Source: Alligator mississippiensis (lineage: Eukaryota > Chordata > Crocodylia > Alligatoridae). Taken from it: a DNA stretch of 64,000 nt. Each line of letters opens with the position of its first letter. Positions within the stretch are counted from its first letter, which is position 1. The notes under the pieces were generated by a model. That model worked only from the letters and a program-made list of their open reading frames with translations, did not search any database and was not told the origin of the DNA. Location: positions 76,389,395-76,453,394 of the forward strand of contig NC_081833.1 of the NCBI RefSeq assembly GCF_030867095.1, written 5' to 3'. Shown here one piece after another: positions 12,201-27,200 of this stretch. A program made the position numbers and the translations under genes.

Positions 12201-15200
12201 TCTCTTCCCTACCCCCCACCTCTTTTCTTCCTTGTCTCTTATGCATCTATAAGGTTTTATACAAAATCATTAAATAGATCATAGCAAAGTAGGACTGGAA
12301 GGGATCTCATGAGGTTTTCTAGTCCAACCCCCATATTAATGGTCTGTCAGGTATTTTTTTATTGTCAGGACAAAGTTCTAGGATTTTCATAATCACTACC
12401 ATCTCTTTGTAGCAAATGAGGAAAAGTGAGAGACTTATACAGTATGTCATAAATGTTTTTCTGAGTGCTTGGTGGATGTATTGCACTGCGCTATTAGTCC
12501 TAGCCTGGGGCTGTGCGTGTACTTCTACAAGTCATGGCTACATCTGCCAGGTCCCAATACCATAAATAAACCATGTGGCTTTCATTCCGTGGCTGTCTTG
12601 AGTGAGCCCAGAGTTTTGGTAAAGAGCCCAGAACTGCCATTTTGTACTCCAGGACTTAGAGGGTGGGATGTGTGGAGGCAAACTGAGCACTCAATAGAGC
12701 TACCACATAATAAACTTTAGTTCTCTAGTTTTCCCTTCCTTCATAGTTTCACATTTTTCTATGTTGCTTCAGCACATGATGCATAGAGCAGTCAGGGATG
12801 AGTTGAAGGTAAGGTGATATAAATCCCTTAGAGATGCAGTGGTGTAGGTTGTAGCCGTGTTGGTCTAAGGACATAGGCAGACAAGGTTCTTTGGGTGAAT
12901 CTGTTATCTTTTATTTAATTTTATTTATTTTTAATTTTAATTTTATTTGTCTGCCTTAGAGATGCAGTAGCACTCCTATTTCAGGCAGAGTTCAAAGTAA
13001 TTCAGAATTTCAAGAATGAACTAGCAGCTTGGTTAACAAATCTAAGCAAATTTGTGGAGATGGTAAACCTCTGACCTCCAAACACTGGCAAACGTTCTAA
13101 TTAACATTTTGGAAAACCATGTTGAATTATTAACTTCTATTTCATGCATTGCTAGGGTTGATTGTGTGGGAATCCTGAAGTTGAGGAATGCGGATGTTGA
13201 AGCTCGAATAGGACTTGCAGGTTCAAAGAAAAAAAGCACCCGTGCCAGATTGGTGTTCCGTGTTAACATCCCTCGGAAAGACGGCTCGACACTAACCCTG
13301 CAGACACCTTCCTCTCCCATTCTGTGCAGTAAGCATCAAAGCAAAAACTTGGAATAGAAAGGGTATTGGTTTTAATCTGGTCTCACTTCCTATTACTGTG
13401 ATCACCTTGTCTATAAACTGACTTAAGGTTTAGTTGATACAGCTCTAATGTGTATGTGACAGATCAGTCTTATTCACCGTGAAGCAGAGACTTCCTCGTT
13501 TGTTGTTTCTTTAAAAAGCAGGTGCTTTAAACATTTCTAAAAAATTCTTTTGCATTCTTGAATGCTTGGTTTATAATTAAGCCATGTGATGCCTTTTAAA
13601 GGTCAGAAGTCTTTTTCCATGTTCACCTGATTTGATCACAAAGTGAAGTGACTTTTCTGCCACAGGCACTTAACATCTTTGTCATACTGAGACTGCAGTT
13701 GTCACCACCCAGCTTTCCTTAGCAGAAATAACTTATCTGAAGTGGGTAAACAAGAGCTTTGCAGAGTTACGACAGTTCATCAGCTTGGAAAGAAATTTGA
13801 TTCTGATTATGCAAAATTAAGTTTTCCAACTGATTCTTAAAATGTCCTGGTGACATTGAAAATAAGGGAGCCACCACCAGCGGCGGCAGCTACAGGACTG
13901 GGAAAGCCTCTCTCTTTCCTGCCTTCCAACAGCAACAGAGCCCTGGACCTAGATGGAGAGTCTGAGCCTTCACGAGTTTTTACCTTTTTCTTTTCATCTC
14001 CTTTTTGCATAGCTTCTTATTGGCTTGTCAAATTAAGGACAAAGTGTAGCATGGAAAAAATGTTTCTACCCTGAATCTCACCTCCAGTCACCTGTACTTG
14101 AGATATATTTTTATTTGAATTGAAAAGGGGAAATAATTATCCATCAGTGTATAGTCACAGACTGATACTGACTTCTAATTATTAGGAATTCTTGTAATTT
14201 ATTCAAGGAAAAAGGTGAAGGAATATTTTAAAGCTGATGGCAATCTTCTGAACTGAAGAAAGGGATTAACAGAAGGGAATTACCCAAGGTTGGGAACAGG
14301 AAGTGGAAGTTGGAGGTGGCAGTGGGAGTTGAGCGATCCCAACTAGAGGAGTGATTTTGGGGGGGTGGCACCCAGGCCGAGCCCCCAGGCCATGAATTAA
14401 CCATTCGTAAGCCATGTGCAGTCTGTGGGCCACCAGTTGGGCAGCCCTGACCTAGCTGATAATTAAAGTGTTTTGCTGGTAAATTTTAGGTTCTGAGTCT
14501 GAAGTAATATTTACAGTCTGGTCTGCCCCAGCTTGAAGATTGCTACTATTGACCACGATAGTAAGATAGTTGAAGAAATCTTTCATATGTTGAGAAACAG
14601 AATTTCATATGAATTATTCACAAGTGGAAATTAAAGCCAAATGGTACTACTTTTAAAATTTGCTTTTAGCTCTCTGTGTATCATGGAGAGGAATCTTTAG
14701 GTTTCTTCAGTTATTATCCAAAATCTTAACATTTTTCGCATAATAATTTAGATTTATGTTTGTTACTTTTTCAATTGAGATGATTTTTTTTTAAATTTAA
14801 GAGATAACATTCTATTCTTTCAGCATCCTAGAAATACATTGCAGGAAAGGTAAAATTTAATTTATGCACCTTAGCCATTGAAAATAGATGTTGGTTTCTA
14901 AGATGCAGAAAATGACAGGCCCACATGATGAAACACGCCACCTCCATGCTGATTCACAGGGGAGATTAATTGTTTTAGCTCACAGCTCAGAGCAGTGGCT
15001 CTCTGGCTCCAGCTGTAGCAGCTTATACCTTTTTAGTTCTGGAGGTTCTGCTTTTAGTTCCTGATACGTCAGTGAAGCCTGTCGCACAATAGAAGGAAAA
15101 GTGCTGTGTAAATGACTAGTTTGAAATGTATGTTTTCAGAAGCACAAAACTGAACAAGCTGCTTCATATAGACCTTTATGGGCTTAAATATACAATTTTA

Positions 15201-18200
15201 TGATGTTCCTATAGGTGTGTGTTTCTTATGCATCTGTTTGCATGTAGAAAAGAGAAGGATCAGGAGGATTTGGTTTGCTGACTCCTATTTCCTCCAGTGT
15301 ATTTTTAATGGAAGCTGCCTTAATTGATTCAGACAGTGCGAGAAGAGTCAATTCCTCCAGAACATAAAGATGATCACCTACAGCTGCAGTTTGGTTTCTA
15401 CAACTGAGTAAATCCCATGCTTCTGTATTAGTGGATCATCTAGAGGACTTATTCCTGTCTTAAAGAGCCAGTAAAGTAATTTTTCTCTCAGAAAAAACAT
15501 TGCAACTACTGTAGTTCTGTAACCACTAGGATTCCTGCGAGTGACTGAAACAGTAGTTTTTAAGTTTAATTTGTACACTTGAGGCATTTTTATGTAATCA
15601 TTTTCAGTGCATCCACACAAAAAAGTAGTTATAAAAATTCAGAATGTACTGGGCCTTTGGAATTAATTAAAAAGAAACTTGTTTGTTAATTGAAAAGAAG
15701 CTATTGTTGTCCCACTTACTACAAAGCTGGTGGGCTGGTTCAAGAAACTTCAGTTTCAACCATTTCTACTCTTCCTTGTTTGACTTTGCTATTCTTTACA
15801 CACTGATTCACAGATTTCCACCATAAGGAGTTTTGCACTTACATCTTCAGTAAGAGAAGTGATGCACCTAATTTTTGTCATACTCAGATGCGCATTGCTC
15901 AGACTTCACAGACTTGATAATTTTGCCATGTTTAATGTGAAAAATTGAAACTACTGGTCCCTAAGTTTTATAGTAAAGACAGAAAATTGTGGGGGGGTCT
16001 TATTCTTCAGCTTGTAGTTCTGTAAGGGAAAGATCTTTTGTTAAGCAGCATGAGGAGTCCTTTCTGTTTCAAACTACTTGTCTCTCCAATGTAGCTCAAC
16101 CAGCAGGCGTTCCAGAGATCCTAAAGAAAAGTCTGCACAGCTGTTCAGTAAAGGGAGAAGAGGAAGTCTTTCTGATTGGCAAGAACTTTCTGAAGGGAAC
16201 AAAAGTAATCTTCCAAGAGAATATTTCTGGTCAGTATGAAAGCAGCAATGGCTTGGGCTGAGGAGAGGAAGAATCTGCTTGGGTTTTATATTCCGCTGGT
16301 TGTTTTTTGCTGGATTTATTGAGAGCTTATGGAGTAACTGATACTATGGTAGCTATGTAGGGGACAACAAAATAGAATTTTAGTTTGCAGAGATGTGCAA
16401 TAAAACTGGCTTTTTTGGTCTTTTTAAAACTCAGATGAAAACTCTTGGAAAGCAGAAGCTGAAATAGACATGGAATTATTTCATCAGGTATTTATCATTT
16501 TACTGTTCAGTATTTGCATATAAATGTCTGGAAACTCTTCTCATGTCATTGCCCAAGACAGAGACTTGGGTTCTACATCTGCTATCATTGTTTTTGAGCA
16601 AGGAACAAGAATACAAAAATGTAGAGAACAGGATTAAGCAAACTGAATCAGGATTACTTTACATACTGCGCTGCAAAGATGCTAGGTGTGTCGTAATTCT
16701 TACTGTTCAGGTTGAGGGAGATTTTATTTTAATGAAGCATACTTTCCTAACTTGGAGGAAAAATAGAAAATACAATTTAAGCAAAAGTACTCTGCTATTT
16801 ATATGCTTAGTATATAATTTTCCATGCTTACTTTACTCATTAAAATTGTTCTCTGTTCAGACTTCGAAACTTAATGTTCCCTAACAGCTTTTTTGCACTT
16901 AATAGATTAGTAATTCAACCATGTAAGCATATCTGTCAGAACTAAGCATTTATCTATAGCTTTGCCAGCACATAAGTAGTAAGGCACACAGTCGATTCTG
17001 AGACTGAAAAAGAATGTAAAAGAGGAACAGGGACATATCTAACTTTCTAGTTTTCCTTAGGCCTTTGTAATATCTGTCCATAAAGAGAGAGACCATACTA
17101 AGGAAGCCTCACAGTACAGAAAACCTGTTCTCTGATGGGACTACTTCTCCATCCTGAACACCAAAAAGACAAATTCTGTTCAGGATTGCTTTGTCCCAGT
17201 GATATGAGGCATACTGCACCCTTTTCCCAGGACAAAATATTCTTCATTTGGTGCCCTCTCCTATTAGGGCGTTGTTTATTTGTTTGGTTTTGATTATTTC
17301 AGTTTATTAAACTTATGGTTAGGTGTATAGTAAAGCACATAACTGTTTAGATACCACTCAAATTAAAACCCTAGATATACCCGTCCTCCATAAAATACCT
17401 CGGGACGGGAAGCTTTATAATATAATTGTAAAGTTCACCCACCTTAGAATGAGCTTTTCTTTTTGTTGCACTGCCAGAGCTTCAGGTTCTTCACTGGAAA
17501 TAAATACCACTGAATCAAACACCGGATTTAGCATCAGTTTGTTTAATCGTTCAGTGATAAAAATAAAGGGGGAGTTCTACTCAGAAAATTGAACGTGATT
17601 ATTATTGTTATTGAAAGTGAAATGATTTGTCTTGCTGAATCCAGGTCAGCAACAACTGCAAATAAAAATAGGTGTTTGTTTTCCTGTAAAGTCAGCACCA
17701 CAAACTCAAACAAGGATCCGAGGCCAAATTTTTTTTTCTGTCTTGTACATTATTGCAAGTAATAAACATTCTGCCTATCAGATTTAACTGATCCATTTTC
17801 CTTAGCAAAGGAAGATACAAAGATGCCCTCAAAAACATCAGTAGCTTAGCACAGGTTTAACTCCTAGATACCACAGCAAGATACAAGAACCTGCGTAGAA
17901 TGGAATGAGAACGTGGTAGACTGCATTGCTGTGCAGTAATTAGAATGCTGCCCTTGTCAGCTCTGCAAGGCTAGCAGGAATAGCTTGTACAGCAGAAGAA
18001 CCTGTCTGTATTCATACTTAAAAATAAGCAGAAAAATACAAGGAAGAGATTGGTTGAGTATAATGGGTATAGCTATTCTACATATTTTTCAGAGTGGAGT
18101 TTAATTTCCATGCTGAATGATTGGTAAAACAAAACCAAAAAAAAAAAAGCACTGTTCTGTAATCTAGTGAAAAATAAGTATCTAAACTTTTGCCCTTGGC

Positions 18201-21200
18201 ACTTACCTAAGGAGTTATCAATTTAGTACTAAGGGAAATGCATTGTATTTGCCATATGCTTTGTAGCTATCTGAATTTCCCTTGTTTTGGGTTACCTCTC
18301 CCAGCTATTCAGCTTGTAAGCTGAATCAGTTCTGCTCACAGTACTGACGTGAACAATATCTGACAAATATAGTGTCTTTAAGGCAACTTCCTACAAACAC
18401 AGTGGTAGAAACAGTTCCTTATTTCTAATAGCTGTACAAAACTGAGACACAAACATTGACTTGTAGACTGTTGATGACCTTATTACTACTGCTGATGAAT
18501 GTGCTCTTCTACTATGTGTTGAGTTAGCTGAATCCTTACAATCCTGTAATTCTATTTCTTGATTAGGCGCATGTATTAACAACTGGAATACTTTTTTCTG
18601 TTCACAAATTATTTACAAGCAGGTTGGGATTTTCACACATTTGTTTGCTAGCTATAATTGTTTGAATCTTTTGTGTAAATAAAAATTGCTGTTCCCAAAT
18701 ACTAAAAAATTGAATTGGTAGGTTTTAATTGTAAAGGTTTGGGGAGGGTTTTGAAGGGAGAGGGGTGTTGAACCATAGTTATAGTACTGTGGTGTATGTG
18801 CATCTTTCCCATCCTATCCCTCCAGCTGTGCTATATGTTGCAAATAAAGGCTGCCTAGATGGAACATTCCAGTAGCCTTTTCAGCTTTGTTCACTTCTTT
18901 CAACAAGAACACAGCCATCACCGTCTCCCAAGCTCCTTGTTTTCCTTTAAATCCTTTGTTTTTCTTTTGAAGTGTTTAAATAGAAACTATCTTTTAAGAA
19001 GTTAAGATGGTGAAAGTCTTTTTGACACACTCTCTCTTCCCTCTTGCAATTCAGAATCACCTTATTGTGAAGGTGCCACCATATCATGACCAGCACATAA
19101 CCTCAGCTGTTTCTGTTGGGATATATGTGGTGACCAATGCTGGAAGATCACACGATGTGCAGCCGTTTACATACACTCCAGATACACGTACGTAAATTTA
19201 AGAAGCTAAGGGATGTATATTTAGTGGATTTTTCTGCCCTTATCCAGTACTTTGAGGCCTGTATAAGGGCAATAGCTCAGATATCACTGGGGTCACTCAG
19301 CCCTTTATGCCTTTGGTTTGTGTACAAGGGACACAATTTGCAGACATGGCCCCCAACAAGCAATGCAAGCCAAAAGAATCTAAACTTGAGCATGCTGGGT
19401 ACGTGTACAACAGTGCTAGGAGGTATAAGAACAGCACATCTCGGAGAACTAAGGCTAATAACTCTCTCTCCCTGGGCGCATCTACCCGTGCATTAATACA
19501 CCTTTTCTAACGTGCATTAAATTCAATACCTCAAATGTGAAGTACTAAACTAATGCACATTAGGCTGCAGTAATACGCAGTAGTGCATTTGCATGCTTTT
19601 TTTAGTGATGCTTAATGAGCATTAGACTCTTTTACTGCGCATCAACAAAATGTCATTTTTTTATGTGATGTGTTAATGCACAGTAAAATAGTCTACTGTG
19701 CATTAAAATGCATGTGTAGACGCATGCTCTGTGTGAGAATATTTTCAGCATATTAAAAATTCAGCGCTATTTTTGCCCCAACAGCTGGTACTCTGAACGT
19801 CATTGTGAAGGAGGAAATCTCCAGCCCAGCACAACCTTGCTCTTTTGAAGAGGCCATAAAAGGTACTAAATTGATCCTTATAAATACTGTTTGAGTGAGC
19901 TATAATTTCCTCCATTATTTTTGTCCCAATTGTGCACTGGAAGAGTTGGGTTCTAGGGAAATAAGATTATGATCATGTACAGTGTGCTTACACTAAAAGA
20001 AAACATAAAAATTGTATTTTAATGTGGAATAGGACAAGGTGAAAACAATGTACAGGGTAAAAAAAAATCCATCTGGACACTTTTTCTTTTTCATACCTTA
20101 CATTGCAATTTTCCATTAGAACATTTGTAAGGAAGAAAAATGAAAGAAAATGGAATTGTACAATTTACACAAACCCAACATGCAAATTAGATTTAGGAAA
20201 TGTAAGTGTATTAATATAAACAAACTAAGATATAAAGGAGTAAGAACTGTGTCTACAAGCAGCCCTCAATTAATACATTAGATTTGGACATTACCTCAAG
20301 AGACATAACAATGTGATTGTGTTGGGGCAGAGCAGAGGCTGTTCTGTCAGTGCCCAGAAGTGATTTTATATTAGTGGTTTTGCTAGGAAGAGTATGGCTC
20401 CTTATTAAATCTAATATTTATTTTCTACTCATTCCATTGTGTGCGTGTTCTGTAATGGCTCTGCATAAGCGTGGTGTTTGCCTCGTTTTCCTCCTGGTAT
20501 GCAAGTTTAGATTGGTCTAAATTTATAGTGTGAAATTTATTTAGACTTTTCCTATTGGAATAAAGTAAAAGAGGGAGACCTTTCTCATTCATTTGTTAAA
20601 ACTATTTTAGCATGCCAAGGTTAATGGAAATTTCCATAACGTGCTCTGGTGAAGGCAATTTGAAAGGAGAACAGATTAAACCATGTGATCACAAGTTTGA
20701 TAGGGATCCATAGCTTCAGGTTAAAATCATGAAGTAGGTATTTAAACTTAATTGTCTTCATATTTCAGCCATGGCAATTGGTTTATCTAGAAGTCAAATA
20801 TACTCTTAGGAATAGTCAAGAGCAGTAATACAAGATATAATGGCCTGAAACTTGAAGTAAATATTTAAGGAAAATCTCTGAAGAATTTTTTGAGCCAGAG
20901 GATGATGAAAAAAGTCAGTGTGCACCAAGATCAAAAGGGTTGGAAACAGGGGTTGATACACTGCATCAGACATCTCTTGCACCCTGCACCAGTGACCAGC
21001 AGTCACTGAGTACAGAAGCAGGCGGTACCACCTCACTACAGAGAGGAATGAGATAATGTGTCTTTAGCATCCGATCCGTGTCTCTGACTTCTGGATTAAG
21101 ACCTGAAGCATGAGGCTTAATACTAGAAAACTGTGCAGGGAATATTAACTGAATCTTTCTTTTCTTCTGTATTTTTCTGCTTGTCAGTTCTTTTGAGTTC

Positions 21201-24200
21201 TTGTCACTGTTCTATTGGAAGTTGTCCATGCACCCCATGTGCCTGAGACCAGAGAATTTAGCAGCCCACATGGTCTGCATGTCTGCCCAGGCTGCACTTT
21301 GCACTTTACCAAGTTGAGGGCCAACTGCCATTACAGTTTCTTCTTGACTGAGATGGAATCCCAGTGTGTGGCTTTAGTTTGTGTTTTAGGGATTTTCTGC
21401 CTAGTTTGCAAATAGTTGACAGATTCTTATTGCTTTTATATTAGTTTAGGGTTCAGATAGGATTAGGGATATTATAGGTTGGGGAGAAGAAGGGTCTAGG
21501 CAGATGTACAGCCGCACTGATATCCAGTGATACTGATATAAGCTGTTAATGCTAACATTGCTAGATCTGCCTGCTCCTGTAGTGATACCTCATGTTCCAG
21601 TCTGTGCAAGTGTAATAATAACACTGTTGGGACTTTCAACTGTTTCAGTAAGAGTTAAAGTTACAGCAATTTAGTTACCTCATGCCTACAGAAATCTGTG
21701 GACCTAAGAGTTGCATCTTAACCATGGATATGGGCTTCCCAGCAGCAGCTCTCCTTCCTCTCTTAAAGCAGCTAAAAGTTGTGTTTGTCCATAGCCTAAG
21801 GAGTTTATCTTAAGCTCTCCCCCACACTGCTTGTGTAGTGAGTTTATTATTATTATTAGCATCCAGGTTTTAGGGACTACGTGCGCTGTGAGTTTCTTTC
21901 CAGTTAACTAGTACTATGAGACCGGTTTGTACTGCTTAAGAAAAATGTACTTCTCTCTCAAGTGTAATTTAAGTGTCATTTTCCCAGAGGACTAAGATGT
22001 TGTAAAATAAGCTTAAGAATTTTCCTTATGCAGTCAACAGATTCTGGTCCTACAGATTTAGTCTACCAGGGGCCCAGGAAGTGTGTGTCCTTTCAGTCTA
22101 CTTAGATCAGTTCAGTCCAGGATTCCTTTCCTTAAGTACTTGGCAAAAGAGTCTCTTCCAGAGAAGAGTGCTGTTGAGAGAGTCTAAGCTGCTTCATAAT
22201 GAAGGAAGGGAAGAAAAAAATGCTTTCAAAATCATCTTCCAAAAAGAGGTCAAGATTTCAGTCCCAGTTCAAATCTGATGAGAGTCCAGGTCTTTGCATG
22301 TTTATGCTTGAAGCTCCTAAAATGCATGATGTTGCTGCTTCAGTGCCTAGAATCTAAGGGCCATATGCTGGAGCTATTGGTATGGGACACCTTTTGCTAC
22401 TCTTCAGTCAGGCAGTACTGAATAATTGAGTCACTGTAGGGCCAAGCACAGCTGCCATATTCAGCAAATGCTTCATCACTGGTACTAGGTAATGAAGATG
22501 CTACTTCCATTCTCCTATCTGCAGCACTGACCTGATGCAATTTATTGGCAGACTTTGAGGAGTTTTAGCCAACTTGAATACTAATTGCTGTTGGGGAATC
22601 TGTTATGTGAAGCTATGCTATAATCAATCCTATATTTCTCTCCAATATTGTCCGCATGCCAGTGGAGTGCCAGCATGCCCAATTATCCTTAAGTCTTCCC
22701 TTTGATTCAGAGGTGTTTTATTCTTTCTCTGGTTCACAGAGTAGTAGAATACAGTATCTCTTGTTTAGTCTAGTAAAGGTAGTCCAGATAAGATATCCAG
22801 AGTATCTCAGCATTCCAGATGTAAGGATGAACGGTTCGCAAGTTTTAGTATACTTTTAACATTGGATCACTTTCCAGTTGCACATATAGTAAGAAGTGGC
22901 CATACTGGGACCCTTAGGGAAGGCTCAGAGAGAAAATATATCTCAAAGATTTTTAAATTTTGCAAAAATTAATGAAGAGAATACAAAGGCACTAAAAACT
23001 CCACTGAGAGGTTCACTAAACTCTTCCTAGATTACTGGGCATGCATCATAGTTGTGTTAATGAAGTGCTCCTAGAGCCTACAAGGATGGTGTAGTATATG
23101 CTCCTACCACCACTTCCAGGAAAACTGAACAATACTGTCAGATTCCATGGGGAGGGAGAGGGGAGGGAAATGTATTTTCTTGCCCTTGTCTTGGATTCCC
23201 TCATTGTCACAGTGGCTAGTTAAGGGAATAGACAGTGTCAGTCACAGACAGTGCTTTTTGATAAAGATGCTAAATGACTGGACCATTTAGGATGAAAAAT
23301 TACAGTGTGTGTATACGTTTTTATCTCAAGATACCAAACATTCACGACAGAATACAGTTTTATTAACTACAATAAATTAGATGTGTTGATGGCTTGCCCC
23401 AGGAAAGCAAGGAACAACTTATGGTAATTACAAATGAAGGCAAATTTTTGGTAAGTTTATCATTACAAACAACATCAGACACAGCAACACTGTCTTGAAA
23501 TGTAAGATGACTGCTGTAGTAATGAAATGCTGCTTGGGGCCTAGACATTTGGAGATTCCAAATAGAATTGCAGGTAATAGTGCAGGCGTTACCATTTGAG
23601 GACAGCAGTCTTTTCAGCAAGGGGACAGGTGTCCTGCGTGTTTAAGAGACTCAGGCCACACTTCATTCATGAGGATTTTATATACCTGAAATGAAAAGAG
23701 GGTTTGGTAAAAATGCAATCTTCCCAGAGATGAAAGACATGTCTTCCTCTCCCCTACCACCAGCAGTCCTGTAACTAATTGCAAAACATCACCGGTTACA
23801 AATAGACAATCTTGATGCTACCAACTATTTCATACCCATTTTGACAGGATCCCTGAAAACTGTAGACTAAATATTTCCTTGGATCTAGTGCTCCTTCCCA
23901 ATATTTCCAGTCTATGTGGAAGACAGATAGGTAATGGAAACTTTTTACTGGACATACAGTTCAGTGTCACACGACACTGAACCCCAACTCATTTTCAGAG
24001 ATCCCTCTAGAGAGGCTTCTGAAAAAAGCAAGTTTTATAATTAGGTGCAGTAGAAACTATACCTCCCCAACAGAGAAGGAAAGGTTTTTATTTTAGATAC
24101 TGTTCCCCAAGAAAGGGGAGTAAAGTCCAGTTTTGTATTTCAGATGACTAAATGCATTCTTTCACTATTAGAGTGCCCATTCTGAATCTCAATAAAATAC

Positions 24201-27200
24201 CTGTGCTAGATCATGGAAATTAGCTTGCAGCTCTACACAGTGTCTGAGTCATTCCCATTCTGAACTAGTATCAGTACACAATGATGCCTTTCAGCCTCTC
24301 AAAAGCACAGTAAGAGTATTTCTGTAAATGCCTTGACCTATTCATAGGAACCAAACACAGTAGTGCTTTTGTATCCAGAGGTTCAAGAATTGATAACTGC
24401 ACACCTTCATATCTTCTGCACGAGTGGTCTCATGGTAAATGGAGATAAGTCCATTTTAACTTCAGCCCAGACTGCAGAGTGGATTGAAGCAGAACTGAAC
24501 TACAGGGCAGCAAAAGCTTGTAAATTAAACAGTTGGCTACACTGCCACAAGATGATGAGGTGAATAGCTTAATAAAATGATGCTTATAAGACCATAAATC
24601 ATGTTTCTAATAGCTAGTATGAAATATAAAGGGTACAAGTCAAACGCTACTTGCTAATTATAATTTCTATGCATACAATTTAATTGGGGGGGGGGGGGGG
24701 CTTGAATTAGTCACCCCCGCTGCTGCAGTGGGGAAAGCAGTGGCAAGGGGAAAAGAAGCAGCAGTGGAGGGCAGGCAACCTGACCCTGCCTGTCTCCCTG
24801 CCACTCACTTTCCCCCACCCCTGTGGTGACTGCATGTCCTCAGTACCTGCCTCCTGTTGCCCCCTGCTCCCTCAACACTCACCCCCACCCCCAGTGTGCG
24901 CCTTCCTGGTGACTGCTGTCCTGCCTCCTGTCCTCCCCTGCTGTTTGACCCCCTCCAATGCCTGCCCCCTTGCTGCTTACCCAGTGTGGCGGTGTCCAGC
25001 TCTGGCCCTGGCTAGGTAGCAGGGGTGGTGGCAGCTCCAGTCCTTGTACTTGAACCAAGACTAGACTTTTCTTTCCCCCATGTTGAATAGGGAGGAAAAA
25101 ACCCCATCTTGGATTGGAGTCAGTACAGTATCTGGTTAGCCTTCATACGGAAGCACCCCACCCAGCAGGCTTACAGGGAACAGCTTAAAGAATAGCTTAA
25201 AGAAACAATTGCAGAATTGCTTGTGTAGACTAGATCCTGGCAGTGTCACCCTGTGTTCAGGTGTTTATTACATTAATGCTTCTGTCCCTGCTAGACAAAA
25301 AAGGTGAAAAGTTCTAGACATTGTTGTGCAGTTGCTCTGTAGATGGGATGGCTGTGCCATTCGTCCTAGTGTGGGGATGGGTGGAAACTGAAGTTAATTC
25401 TGTGTAATGGCATCAGCGTATTGTCGTCTTCTGAGGCCGTCAGACGTTTTAGTTTATTGAAACATTAATGTAGTACTTCAAATTCTTTTTTTCAATGCCT
25501 AGTGTAAGATGCCTTGAAGAGACTTTCTCATAAATTTGAGGTTGATTACTCAGTTGTGTACAGTTCCATAATACTGGGAAAGTATATATGTGTAGTCACA
25601 TAGTGTGGGACTAGTTTAGAGAACTGCACTCTCTTCTGGCATTGTCTCAACAATACTTAATTTAATTCTGAAATCTCTACACACTGAGGGAATGGGTAAA
25701 GGAAATACCTGGAGAAGACAATAACCATTCAAAAAGTATAAATTAACTACCAACTAAGCAAAGAGAAGTATTGCCTCTTTTTATTATTTTAAAAACTGAT
25801 TGTCATTTCTTCTATTGGTCTTCATTTTTTCTAACCAAATTTTGTTTTTAAAAGTAAAAAAAAAAAAAAATACCATTGTTGAGCTGATCTCTTTATTAAT
25901 GTCTAATCCATATACTACTGACATCTTAAAGCTATCTTTGTATTGAACTTACAGTTGTTATCTGCTGCTTCCTTAACAATCTATTAATTGTTCATTGTTT
26001 CTGATAAGTACACAGAAATTAAGGTTGAACAACAACACTGTATCTAAATCCTGCCTTTATAGCATAAAACCATCCTAATCAGAAATACTTGTCTTTAAAT
26101 GAATGATGGACATCAAATTAACAAAAACATGCAGCTATTTTGTGATGGATTTAATGTTTTGGAGCTCTGGTCTTATCCTAGCCGTGTCTTCTGCCAGCAG
26201 TCCAACATGTCAAAACCTGTGGTTTAAGTATCTGGAGAAATGCCAAACCTGTAAGTGGACAAATGAGGGGGAGAGCTTATTTGGCTATTGATACTCTTTT
26301 TCAACTCATGGCTGAGGATTTATTACTCAAGATACAAAATGTTCTTTCAGAAGAGAGAGCCTGATCTTTTGTAGACTAAATATACTAGGAGCATGGGTGA
26401 GGACCTGTGTAGGGCAGTTTGCAGAAAGCTGTTTACAGCTAGTTATCAAGAGGTGTAGGTTACAAGCAAGGGAAGTGTTTCATAGCTTTGTTTTTGCTCC
26501 GGGAGGAAGAAAAGATACAGCCCTTTAATAAAAAAATCACTTCCGTGAATGTTAAGGCTTTGTAGGCTATTTCTTAGTCTACATGATTGGAGACCATGTT
26601 GCAGCAGACTTGAAATTAAATAACTCAATTTTTTGTTCACATCTAAAATTATCCAGTGGTGGTAGGCACACTTTGGAACTACCTTTGAAAGAAGTTAGGA
26701 CTGAGAATTTCATTCCTGAAGAGACTGCCCACATTATTTAGAAGGATTATGGAGACAAAATGAGATCTTGCTTGCATACAGCATCACCGAGTTGACATAC
26801 AAATTGAACTGAAGCTTTTGTTTGATAATTTTTCAACTATATGAAAATAAGCAAACTTCTTTAAGCTCTTCATTGTTCAGACATGCCCAAAAGTCTGATT
26901 GTTGTCCTACAATCAATGTCAAATTCAAAACAGTTTCATAGATTCATAGATGTTAGGGGCTGGAAGGGACCTCATGAGATCATTGGGTCCAGCCCCCTGC
27001 ACTAGGCAGGAAAGACAATCTTGGAAATCTCTTTTTAACCCTAGAGTGTATAGTTATTCTGGGCTAAAATTGCTGAAGTTGTTCATCTTGAAAATATTAC
27101 TTATTTAATTATATATATATTTTTTTACCAAGTTTTATGTATGCTCCAGGAATGTTTCAGGATTTCTGATTGGTATAGTTTCTCTCCACAATAGCATCCC

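Larger units (their letters stand above)
9254..13155 (+). other. NFAT5: NFAT5 intron with several interspersed repeats
   Basis: The intron has consensus ends. It holds two copies of one short element in opposite orientation (about 9957-10095 and 12841-12953), CR1 3' ends (about 11348-11460 and 12275-12360) and an hAT element (11461-11669). I see no coding sequence. The stretch 10100-11340 shows only AT-rich unique-looking sequence with a poly-T and a poly-C tract near 10268-10284 and 10978-10988. Confidence 0.7.
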
